Source of the DNA: Stenotrophomonas maltophilia R551-3
Lineage (GTDB): Bacteria; Pseudomonadota; Gammaproteobacteria; Xanthomonadales; Xanthomonadaceae
Direction of reading: 5' to 3'
Assembly (NCBI RefSeq): GCF_000020665.1
Contig: NC_011071.1
Coordinates: forward strand, 2,594,501-2,658,500
Length of the DNA stretch: 64,000 nucleotides
The notes beneath the pieces are model-generated. The model worked only from the letters and a program-made list of their open reading frames with translations. It was not told where the DNA came from and made no database searches. Made by a program: the position numbers and the translations under genes. Shown one piece after another: positions 9,201-15,642 of the stretch. The number at the start of each line of letters is the position of its first letter. Position 1 is the first letter of the stretch.

Positions 9201-11378
9201 CGAACCGTTGGCAAAGGCGCCGTCACCCATCAGCACCTGGTAGTCCTGCGCGGCGTTGACGGCCCAGCAGGAGATGTCGGCCAGGGCGATGTCCAGGCAC
9301 TTGGCCGCCCACGCCGGCGAATCCTTCGGCAGCAGCAGCCCGAGCAGGCCGCCCGGATTGCCGTTGTTGATGTTGTAGATGTAGCTGTCGGAGGTGACAC
9401 CACCGATCAGGGTCAGGTGCGAGCTACCGCCGGTGACGGCGCCACCCAGGCCGTTGAGAGTGCTGCCGACCGGCGACAGGTTGACCACGGGCAGGCCCAG
9501 CACATTGACCGTCGAGTAGGTCTGCATCACGTTGGCGTTGCTGAGCTTGAGGTTGCCGTTGCTCAGGTAGCCGTTGCCGCCAAACAGGCTGGTGGTGGTC
9601 GGGCCGATCAGCTGGCCGACGTTGCCAACCAGGCCGCCGGTGCCGATGATCAAACCCGCATTCGGGTCGGCCGGTGCCGGCGCCTTCGGACTGGTCGGCG
9701 GAATCGCCGAGGGCTTGGTCAGGCCGAGGCCGCTCAGCGTGCCACCGACCAGGCCACCCACGGCACTGCCGAGATTGCCGATGGTGCCATTGAGGTTGCC
9801 GTTGAGCAGGTTGCCCACGGCACCGCCGACGTTACCCAGCGTGTTGCCCAGCAGGCCGCCGAGGCCACCGCTGCTGCCGCCGGTCGCGCCGTTGAGCACA
9901 CCGCCAACGGTGCTGCCCACCGCGCCAACCGTGTTGTTGAGTGTACCGCCCACCGCGCTGCCGACGTTACCGACAGTACCGTTCAGTGCGCCGCCCACGG
10001 CACCACCGACTGCACCGACGGTGCCGACCGCTCCGTTGAGCGTGCCGCCCACCGCACTGCCAACAGTACCCACGGTGCCGTTGAGCGCACCGCCAACTGC
10101 ACCACCGACGGATCCAACGGTGCCGTTCAGTGCGCCACCCACGGCACCACCGACTGCACCGACGGTGCCGACCGCTCCGTTGAGCGCACCGCCAACTGCA
10201 CCACCGACGGATCCAACCGTGCCGTTCAGTGCGCCGCCCACCGCACTGCCAACAGTATCAACGGTGCCGTTGAGCGCACCGCCGACTGCACCACCGACGG
10301 AGCCAACGGTACCGTTCAGTGCGCCGCCCGCCGCGCTGCCAGCTGTGCCGACCACACCGTTGAGCGCGCCACCCACCGCACTACCCGCAGAGCCCACCAC
10401 GCCGCCCACCAGGCCGCCCACACCCAACGCACTGTTCTGTGCCGCGACCGTTGCCTGGCCGGCGAGTTTCAGATTGCGGTCGGCCACCACTTCCTGCCCA
10501 TCCGGCGCCTGCAGGCGCACGTTGCCGGCGACGCCGGTATCGAAAGCTGCAGTGATCGCACGGTCGTGGGTTTCGCCCGGCAGTTCTTCCTTGGCCGGAA
10601 GCGTGACCGCTGCCGTCGCTTTGACCTGGCCCTGGCCATTGATCTGGTGCCCAGCCAGCTTCAGCTGCGAATCGACCTTGCCATCGACCGAGGTCTTCAG
10701 CCCAGGCAACGAACCCGCCGAGGTACTGCTGATGCCGGCCGCCGCCGTGGCGCCGGTATCGATCGAGGCCACCTGCGCACCGGCGACGCCAACGTTGGCT
10801 TTCGCCCGCGCATCCGCAGCCACGCCGAGCGGTGCATGCGCGGACGGCGCAACCTGTGCCGCCAGCGATGCATCAACCTTCGTTGCATTGGACGCTGCAT
10901 GACCCAGCCCGATGTTGGCGCGGACATCGGCGGCCAGTGCCGGAACGGCAACCTGCTTCGGCGTGGTGTTCGCCGCCAGATTCACCTGCACGCTGGCCGG
11001 CAACACATCGCGCACCACCGGCAGCGAGGCAGTGCTCAGCTGCAGGCCGACACGTGCATCGGCGCTGATCGCAGGGCTGCTCTGCGCCTGGCGCGAGGCG
11101 GCGGCCAATGCCACTTCGGCATCGACCTTCACCGGCATCGGCTGCGCATACTTGGCGGCCAATGCCTGCAGGTCGCGCAGCGATTGATTGGTTTCTGATG
11201 CTCCTGCGTGGCCGCTGGCCAGCGCACACAGCAGTGCCAGCGCCAGCACCGTGGGCATCAGCAGGACACTGCGCGGATCGCGCGCGGCACCGCCGCCGCT
11301 ATCGCCGGTGGCCAGTTCCGAGGCCACAACCAGAGCATTGAGCTGGCGGTTCCATACACGCCGGTAGATGCGGTTCAT
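6237..11378 (-). CDS. YadA-like trimeric autotransporter adhesin
   Basis: 1713 residues. The ATG at 11378 is preferred over 11384 because GGGGG is then eight bases away and the protein begins MNRIYRRVWN, the extended signal peptide region of large autotransporters. Residues about 325-545 are a low-complexity Gly/Val/Ala/Asn tract built of repeats of the GGALNGTVGSVGGAV type. From about residue 770 onward come YadA-head units (SVALGAGS) alternating with connector motifs (NVAAGTAGTDAVNVDQL). The last about 80 residues are the membrane anchor ending VGAGIQW. The family forms trimeric surface adhesins binding host matrix or abiotic surfaces. Binding target is unknown. Confidence 0.95.
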   Translation of the reverse strand: MNRIYRRVWNRQLNALVVASELATGDSGGGAARDPRSVLLMPTVLALALLCALASGHAGASETNQSLRDLQALAAKYAQPMPVKVDAEVALAAASRQAQSSPAISADARVGLQLSTASLPVVRDVLPASVQVNLAANTTPKQVAVPALAADVRANIGLGHAASNATKVDASLAAQVAPSAHAPLGVAADARAKANVGVAGAQVASIDTGATAAAGISSTSAGSLPGLKTSVDGKVDSQLKLAGHQINGQGQVKATAAVTLPAKEELPGETHDRAITAAFDTGVAGNVRLQAPDGQEVVADRNLKLAGQATVAAQNSALGVGGLVGGVVGSAGSAVGGALNGVVGTAGSAAGGALNGTVGSVGGAVGGALNGTVDTVGSAVGGALNGTVGSVGGAVGGALNGAVGTVGAVGGAVGGALNGTVGSVGGAVGGALNGTVGTVGSAVGGTLNGAVGTVGAVGGAVGGALNGTVGNVGSAVGGTLNNTVGAVGSTVGGVLNGATGGSSGGLGGLLGNTLGNVGGAVGNLLNGNLNGTIGNLGSAVGGLVGGTLSGLGLTKPSAIPPTSPKAPAPADPNAGLIIGTGGLVGNVGQLIGPTTTSLFGGNGYLSNGNLKLSNANVMQTYSTVNVLGLPVVNLSPVGSTLNGLGGAVTGGSSHLTLIGGVTSDSYIYNINNGNPGGLLGLLLPKDSPAWAAKCLDIALADISCWAVNAAQDYQVLMGDGAFANGSKEVVIGANARHELPKVDANVAFPGAGTNDPSNPTGVPTADYAARMGHSVIVGDSAVGTANGQTLLGAEATSNQANSVALGYRSAALRGAQASYSAYGLTAPQVSAGEVSVGTAGGGERQITNVAAGSVNTDAVNVAQLKGAISLINGVADAAVTYDLDGAGNPNYRRVTLGAGTGTTTIGNLAAGAVSAGSLEAVNGGQLATTNAAIAGFFGGRAAFDPASGAFTAPLFEISTISTGGAIAKGLYENATDAFAAVDGSLVNLNTQITDIRNGGTKYLRVNSTGTEALASGTDSIAVGTNARATAANSIAVGAGSLADRANSVSIGAAGAERQVTNLAAGTAATDAVNVGQLQASEQGALRYDLNGDGSVNYASATLGQTGTATTLRNLGPGQVSATSSEAINGAQLFAANQAVATHLGGGAAVNASGVLTAPTYSINNVAANGTVTKGSYNDVGTAFDAVSNSLANVADQTDEIDKLAVKYDVDGSGNVLNSVTLTGTGTGAVKITNVAAGSILAGSSDAITGDQLFSTNSTVANYFGGTTAYNGTTNVWTAPKFSISSIATDGTFTSGDYNNVTAAFTAVDGSLKVLNQRITNNSGGSAYLAVNSTAAPATAAGAEAVAVGPQASAAGANSVAVGNGASASAGNSVALGAGSVASVGAQSGYTGAYGQTGASNSAGEVSVGSTGSERKITHVADGSDTYDATNVGQLKNGVNYAIDESKKYTDQKIQNITNVAGSFRANNTNNLADPSASGANSAAGGAGSTAAGANSTALGNGSQAQADNSVALGAGSVANRANTVSVGAAGAERQVVNVADGSQATDAVNVRQLQASQQGTIRYDTTVNGATNYNSVTLGSTNSGPTTVRNVAAGTAGTDAVNVDQLKSGMAQTLDWSKAYTDERMGGFERDLRKTDNRASAGIASAMATAALPQPSEAGRSMASVAAGSYNGESGVAVGISGVSEGGRWIYKFSGSTNSRGEAGVAVGAGIQW
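9740..10440 (-). repeat. Tandem degenerate repeat inside the autotransporter gene
   Basis: DNA encoding many copies of a 14-17-residue Gly-rich unit. A 49-bp stretch at 9994-10042 recurs exactly at 10138-10186, 144 bp apart and in frame. Recombination between copies would shorten or lengthen the stalk without breaking the frame. Confidence 0.85.
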
Positions 11379-11407
11379 GAGCATTTCCCCCGTAGGCGAA
11401 CAACTGG

Positions 11408-11446
11408 AATGTCAGTGGACTTGCCGTTAGGCAGGTGACTGACATT
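11408..11446. promoter_or_regulatory. Inverted repeat in the adhesin leader
   Basis: AATGTCAGT at 11408-11416 is the exact reverse complement of ACTGACATT at 11438-11446, spacer 21 bases. It begins 29 bp upstream of the autotransporter start codon. It could be an operator or an RNA hairpin in the leader. Confidence 0.5.
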
Positions 11447-11475
11447 TCAGCGCTTGCAACGGTGGCTGCGCACTT

Positions 11476-11581
11476 CATTCCGGCACGGCAATCGCGCATT
11501 CCGGCAAATCCACGGTCGGAATCGGCAGCCGGTTATGCAGAAGCGGCAACCATATCGGCAAGCGGATATGCAATTCCGGCA
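11476..11581. promoter_or_regulatory. Array of CGGCA boxes at 21-bp spacing
   Basis: CGGCA begins at 11481, 11502, 11523 and 11544, each exactly 21 bp apart, and again at 11556 and 11577, also 21 bp apart. The first two boxes share the longer form CATTCCGGCA. Twenty-one bp is two helical turns, so bound proteins would line up on one face of the DNA, as expected for direct-repeat half-sites of AraC-family regulators. The array sits between such a regulator gene and the autotransporter. Confidence 0.6.
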
Positions 11582-11613
11582 GAAACGTCGGGGAAGCCCT
11601 TGTACCGCTAAGG

Positions 11614-12624
11614 TCAGGCCGGCTGGCCGATCTGCGCCGGCGCGCGCATCAAGGTATCGCGCGGCAATTCGCCGAAGACCTTGCGGTAATTGTCGGCGAA
11701 GCGCGACAGGTCCCACAGGCCGCAGCTGAGCGCGATGGCCTTCACCGAGCGACGGCTGGAATCGGCCATCGACAGGCTGCGGCAGGCCGCGCACAGACGC
11801 AGCATCGACAGGTAGCGGTTGGGAGAGGTGCCGAACAGGTCCTCGAAGGCGTAGCGCAGGCCGCGCTCGCTGACGCCAGCGGCATCACAGATTTCATTCA
11901 TGTAGATATTGCGGCGCAGGTTGAGCCGCATGAAGTTCTCCGCACGCTGCGCGATCAGATAATGCGTCCGGCGTGCGCGACTGCATCCCGGGCGGTCTGC
12001 TGCACCGGCGCCGAGCAGCGCCTGCACGTGCCCATGCAGAAGGCGTTCGGTTTCATCCGGCTGCAGGGCGATGCCCTGCCCCAGCTGCTGGTGCAGTTGC
12101 TGGTAGTGCCCCGCCAATGGCGCAGAATCACTGGCTAGATTGAACAAGGACAGCGCCTGGCCTGCGGGCGGCGTGCTGCGCAGGCTCAGTTCGGTCAGCT
12201 TGCGCTGCACGCGCGCCACCGGTACCAGCATCAGGGTCATATGGGTGCCGGGGCTCAGCGTGAACTCACTGATACCCTCGGGCATGACGATCAACGCCAT
12301 TCCTGGCGTGAGTGGCACTCCGTGACACCAGCTCAGCGTTTCATCGGTGGCGTGGATATACCCCAGCATCGCCCAGTCCGGCGGCAGCATGAAGCGCCCA
12401 CGGCAATGGAAACCACAGCTGATGCTGCAGAACAGGGCCTCCTCGTGCACGCGCGAAGCGAAGGCCGCCCGTGGCCCGTTGCCATCGAGCAGAAGCAATT
12501 CGACATCACACACACGAAGCACGCCGCTCAGCGTCGCCAGGTCGATCGACCGCAGGCCGCTGTCGTCGCTGTCTCCTACCCCACCATCGACCATGACAGT
12601 GTCGTCCCCCCGTTGATCCGTCAT
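11614..12624 (-). CDS. AraC-family transcriptional regulator
   Basis: 336 residues from the ATG at 12624; a second ATG 11 codons in (complement of 12594) also has a G-rich upstream and could be the true start. The N-terminal about 220 residues are a cupin-like sensing region with no membrane segment. The last about 100 residues carry the two helix-turn-helix motifs of the AraC/XylS family (YMNEICDAAGVSERGLRYAF, then SLSCGLWDLSRFADNYRKVFG in altered form). It is upstream of the autotransporter gene and on the same strand, with the CGGCA array in between. Control of the adhesin is therefore likely, though the inducer is unknown. Confidence 0.85.
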   Translation of the reverse strand: MTDQRGDDTVMVDGGVGDSDDSGLRSIDLATLSGVLRVCDVELLLLDGNGPRAAFASRVHEEALFCSISCGFHCRGRFMLPPDWAMLGYIHATDETLSWCHGVPLTPGMALIVMPEGISEFTLSPGTHMTLMLVPVARVQRKLTELSLRSTPPAGQALSLFNLASDSAPLAGHYQQLHQQLGQGIALQPDETERLLHGHVQALLGAGAADRPGCSRARRTHYLIAQRAENFMRLNLRRNIYMNEICDAAGVSERGLRYAFEDLFGTSPNRYLSMLRLCAACRSLSMADSSRRSVKAIALSCGLWDLSRFADNYRKVFGELPRDTLMRAPAQIGQPA

Positions 12625-13055
12625 GCGATGCGGCCCCCACTGCCTGACAGGACGCACACCGTTCCAGGAACCGCTGCCGTTGCCGGGATGGGAACGATCA
12701 ATGCCGCTCAGCCACCCGGGAAAACTCCATAGCTTGAATGCGAGTATGCCCGATAATATTCGCGGGTAAACCCACGGAATGGATTGAATAAAATCGATAC
12801 ACAGGTGAAGGGCTTGTTGTCGTGTTTGGCACGGTTTTCGCATGCGATCACTTCAAGGGATCACATTATCTGCACGTCGATGAACGATTTTGCCGGCGAA
12901 CGGATTCTCGTCACAGAAACAATCTGAAAGTTTAAGGTCCGAGTGTTTTCTGCCGAATTTGCATATAGGTTCCGGTTGCAGCGGGCCGCCATTCAGGCAA
13001 AGTCGATATCACGGTGATCCGGCCCTTCAAGAGTGGCCGCATCCAGGGGGAACGC
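12625..13055. other. Intergenic region upstream of the Tad locus
   Basis: No convincing gene in this 430-base stretch. Base composition falls and AT-rich tracts appear around 12750-12800 and 12890-12970. It should contain the promoters of the AraC-type regulator (leftward) and of the Tad locus (rightward). The one readable signal is a GG-N10-GC motif at 12826-12843. Confidence 0.5.
12826..12843 (+). promoter_or_regulatory. Possible sigma-54 promoter motif
   Basis: TTGGCACGGTTTTCGCAT has GG and GC exactly ten bases apart, and matches the consensus TGGCAC-N5-TTGCA except for one base in the -12 half. It points toward flp but lies about 440 bp before it, so it may be chance. Confidence 0.3.
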
Positions 13056-13157
13056 ATGAACATGCACGCATCGCACGATACTTCGACCACCGGCCCGGCG
13101 CCGTGCGGTCGCAGTCGCGCGGCCGGCGTCCTTCCTGGAAACGATCACCCTGCTTGA
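13056..13157 (+). CDS. Candidate 33-codon leader ORF before flp
   Basis: The ATG at 13056 follows a strong Shine-Dalgarno AGGGGG at 6-7 bases. It encodes 33 residues starting MNMHASHDTS and ending GNDHPA before TGA. The peptide has no recognisable domain. It ends 27 bases before a stable hairpin, and flp starts 129 bases after its stop codon. Possibilities are a leader peptide affecting flp expression, a small protein, or a decayed gene start. Only its start signal supports it. Confidence 0.4.
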   Translation: MNMHASHDTSTTGPAPCGRSRAAGVLPGNDHPA

Positions 13158-13184
13158 GCACAGCGGGCCCGTCCCGCCGTGCCT

Positions 13185-13206
13185 CCTCCGCCAGGATGGG
13201 CGGAGG
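13185..13206 (+). promoter_or_regulatory. Stable hairpin in the flp leader
   Basis: CCTCCGCC and GGCGGAGG form a perfect 8-bp GC-rich stem around a 6-base loop. Outer bases CGTG/CACG can extend the pairing. There is no T tract, so it is more likely an mRNA structure than a terminator. Its 3' end is 80 bases before the flp start. Confidence 0.6.
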
Positions 13207-13286
13207 TCCACGGACGATCCCGGCGGAGCCGGGCCACCGCCCAACGCAGGTGTCCTGTTGCAGACAGGTAGAGGGAGACAAGCATC

Positions 13287-13478
13287 ATGAACGCATCGAT
13301 CCGCAGGTTCCTGAAGGAAGAAGATGGCGTTACCGCACTCGAGTACGGCCTGCTGGCTGCTGTGATTGCGGGTGTCCTGATCGCACTGGGCAGCACGCAG
13401 ATCAAGGATTTCTTCGAAACGCTCTTTGAGAATCTCACCAAGCTTGCCGACAAGGCATCGGGCACCCCGCCGGCCTGA
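13287..13478 (+). CDS. flp: Flp/Fap-type major pilin of the Tad pilus
   Basis: 63 residues, start supported by AGGGAG upstream. It has a short basic leader ending in glycine followed by VTALEYGLLAAVIAGVLIAL: the Flp motif with Glu and Tyr at +4/+5 after the cleavage glycine, then a single hydrophobic helix. The cognate peptidase cleaves after Gly, and the mature subunit polymerises into the Flp fibre used for tight adherence and biofilm. It is the first gene of the locus and separated from the next by 66 bp, which may allow a much higher transcript level than the downstream machinery. Confidence 0.95.
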   Translation: MNASIRRFLKEEDGVTALEYGLLAAVIAGVLIALGSTQIKDFFETLFENLTKLADKASGTPPA

Positions 13479-13544
13479 GCCGCGTCCCAGGCTGATCAGG
13501 GACAGCAACTGCTGACCGTCCACTGACGGACAATGGAGGGTGCG

Positions 13545-14090
13545 ATGACACTGCTGGGACTGTTGGCCATCGGCGTGTGCCTGCGGATCGCGATCAGCGA
13601 CCTGTACGCCCGCCGGGTACCCAACACCTGGCTGTTGTCGGCGTGCGTGATCGCGGTTGTCCTGATCGTCGCTGGCCAGTTCAGCGCGCCGCGCCTGCCG
13701 TGGGGACCCCACGTCGCCGGCGCGGCGCTGGGCCTGGTCGCGCTGCTGCCATTCCATGCACTCCGCTGGATGGGCGCTGGCGACGTCAAGTTCTTCTCGG
13801 TGCTGGGGCTGATGTTGGGCTGGCAGGCATTGCTGCCGATCTGGATCGCGGCCAGTCTCGCTGCCGGCGCCCATGCGGCGATCGTCCTGGTATCGCGTCG
13901 GCTGGGCGCATTGTTGCCGTTCGGCCTGCAGGCCCAGGTAGACCGCGCCAGTTCGCACTGGCAATCACATCCTGCACTCCGTGACATGCAAAGCGCCCGG
14001 CAGGGACGCCACGGCATTCCCTATGCAGCCTACCTGGCGATTTCCGCCATCGGCTGGATCCTCATCAGCGCCTACGGAGGTGTGTCATGA
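13545..14090 (+). CDS. cpaA: Flp prepilin peptidase (TadV/CpaA)
   Basis: 181 residues from the ATG at 13545, which has GGAGGG at the right distance; the ATG at 13533 is part of that ribosome-binding site. A hydrophobic A24-type aspartyl peptidase with the two expected aspartates, one in AISDLYARRVPN near the start and one in GAGDVKFF (about residue 75), set between membrane helices. It should cleave the Flp pilin and TadE-like pseudopilins at the inner membrane. It lacks the N-terminal methylase domain of PilD, as usual for TadV. The C-terminus overlaps tadE by four bases (ATGA). Confidence 0.92.
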   Translation: MTLLGLLAIGVCLRIAISDLYARRVPNTWLLSACVIAVVLIVAGQFSAPRLPWGPHVAGAALGLVALLPFHALRWMGAGDVKFFSVLGLMLGWQALLPIWIAASLAAGAHAAIVLVSRRLGALLPFGLQAQVDRASSHWQSHPALRDMQSARQGRHGIPYAAYLAISAIGWILISAYGGVS

Positions 14091-14563
14091 ACTCCCGCAG
14101 CCCCCGCCGGCAGCGTGGCGTCGCCAGCATCGAGTTCGCGTTGATGCTGATGTTTGGACTGTTGCCGCTGCTGATGTTCACCTTTTCCGGCGTGATGATC
14201 ATGGCTGCGCAGCAGACCCTGGCCACCGCCTCGGCCGAGGGTGCGCGCGCATCGTTGCGCTATGGCAATGCCAATGAGCGCCGTACAGCGGCATGCGTCG
14301 CGGCGCGCAACTCGATGCAATGGCTGTTGAAGTTTTCAGCACAGACCGTCGACTGCAGCAATGGCGGCAGCAACGCCGTCGTGGTGTCGCCGCAGGCGCC
14401 CTGCGCGGGCTTGGCCACGGCCCAGTGCATGACCGTGACAGTCAGCTACGACTACGCCAGCCATCCCTTCCTGCCCGGCACCGCCACGCTCTACAAGTGG
14501 GTGATGCAGGCCCCCATCCGCAGCGTCGCGGTCGCCCAGCTCGACCTCGGCAGCGGCAACTGA
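14087..14563 (+). CDS. tadE: TadE-family pseudopilin
   Basis: 158 residues. Begins with a basic segment and the motif RGVASIEFALML followed by a long hydrophobic helix, the TadE signature in which the peptidase cuts before the Ser-Ile-Glu-Phe region. The rest is a periplasmic domain with four cysteines able to form disulphides. TadE/TadF pseudopilins act in Flp fibre assembly at the inner membrane. Translationally coupled to cpaA through an ATGA overlap. Confidence 0.9.
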   Translation: MNSRSPRRQRGVASIEFALMLMFGLLPLLMFTFSGVMIMAAQQTLATASAEGARASLRYGNANERRTAACVAARNSMQWLLKFSAQTVDCSNGGSNAVVVSPQAPCAGLATAQCMTVTVSYDYASHPFLPGTATLYKWVMQAPIRSVAVAQLDLGSGN

Positions 14564-14586
14564 CGATCGGTACAGGAGACGGTTCC

Positions 14587-15624
14587 ATGCTCAAGTTGAC
14601 CCGCATCGCCGCCGTTGCCCTGATCGGGCTGGCCGTGCTGCTGGCCCTGGTCGCCTTCATGATCGGGCGTAAGCCGAACGCACCGGCCACAGTGGCTCCG
14701 GTCGCGCAGAGCGAGGCCCAGGCGATCACGGTGGTGGAATCGGTAGCGCGCCTGCCGGCCGGCGAACCAATCACCGCCAACGGGCTGCGCCTGGCGCAGC
14801 GCACCGCGCCGGTCGCCGGTGCCGCCACCAGCATCGCTTCCGTCGTCGGCAAGGTGCCGGTGCAGGATATCGCCGAAGGCACCGCCATCAGCAGCAGCGC
14901 ACTGGCGCAGGGATTCTCGCTGCAGCTGCGCCCGGGCGAGCGCGCCCTTGCGGTGCCGGTCGATGAACTGGTCGGCGCTGGCAACCGCATCCTGCCCGGC
15001 GACTTCGTCGACGTCTTCCTCAACCTGCGCAACGCCCAGCCCAACGCCAGCGGCCCGGGCGAGGCTGCACAGACGCGCCTGCTGCTGTCCCGCCTGCGCG
15101 TGCTCAGCTATGGCCAGCAGGATATCGCCCCGGCTACCAGCGACGCTGTTGCCAGCAACGAAGGCGACAACCGCAACGACCCGCGTGCCGCCGACATCAC
15201 CGGAAGCGGCAGCAGCCACACCACGAGCAGCGAAACCACCCAACCGGCACGCAGTGCGGTGCTGGCGGTCCCGGTGGCCGATGCCAATCGCCTGCTGCTG
15301 GGGGCGCAGCAGGGCAAGCTGTTCCTGGCCCTGCGCAATCCGGCTGATACCGGCCTGCCCGACCTCGCCCTGTTCCCGCAGTCACGCGGGGTGATCGATC
15401 CGTTGCGCGGCCTGGATGCGGAACAGCAGCTTGCCCTGCAGCGACCGGAGAACCATGCCTTCGCCGGTATCGACGACGATGCGCTGGCTGGCCGCGGGAC
15501 CTCCCCGGCACGTGCCAACCCGCAGACGCCGGCACGTGTACCTGCGGTGCGTCACAGTGCGCCGCGCGCCCCTGGCATCGAAATCATCCGCGGGGACAGC
15601 TCTGCTCCCCGTGGTTCCCTTTGA
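14587..15624 (+). CDS. cpaB: Flp pilus assembly protein CpaB/RcpC
   Basis: 345 residues. The ATG at 14587 follows AGGAGA, and the frame upstream of it overlaps tadE. One N-terminal membrane helix is followed by an SAF-type domain (VVESVARLPAGEPIT, then LRPGERALAVPVDEL and GNRILPGDFVDVF). This domain links to periplasmic pilus components and, in relatives, to the secretin. A disordered Ser/Thr/Asn-rich insert lies around residues 185-225. Sits directly before the secretin gene, as in other Tad loci. Confidence 0.9.
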   Translation: MLKLTRIAAVALIGLAVLLALVAFMIGRKPNAPATVAPVAQSEAQAITVVESVARLPAGEPITANGLRLAQRTAPVAGAATSIASVVGKVPVQDIAEGTAISSSALAQGFSLQLRPGERALAVPVDELVGAGNRILPGDFVDVFLNLRNAQPNASGPGEAAQTRLLLSRLRVLSYGQQDIAPATSDAVASNEGDNRNDPRAADITGSGSSHTTSSETTQPARSAVLAVPVADANRLLLGAQQGKLFLALRNPADTGLPDLALFPQSRGVIDPLRGLDAEQQLALQRPENHAFAGIDDDALAGRGTSPARANPQTPARVPAVRHSAPRAPGIEIIRGDSSAPRGSL

Positions 15625-15642
15625 CCTGCATCGAGCGCATCC

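Noticed and set aside
9740..10440. Regular repeats that at first look like a CRISPR array
   Set aside because: Repeats are in frame within the adhesin gene, vary in sequence and have no unique spacers; no cas gene is nearby.
7125..11198. A 1357-codon open frame on the + strand antisense to the autotransporter gene
   Set aside because: It lies wholly opposite a gene with clear domains; its translation is a repeat-ridden low-complexity product with no motif. High GC and codon bias keep this antisense frame open.
12890..13429. A 179-codon + strand frame ahead of and into flp
   Set aside because: It ends inside flp in another frame, lacks a ribosome-binding site and has no protein-like pattern; the 33-codon ORF at 13056 in another frame has a far better start.
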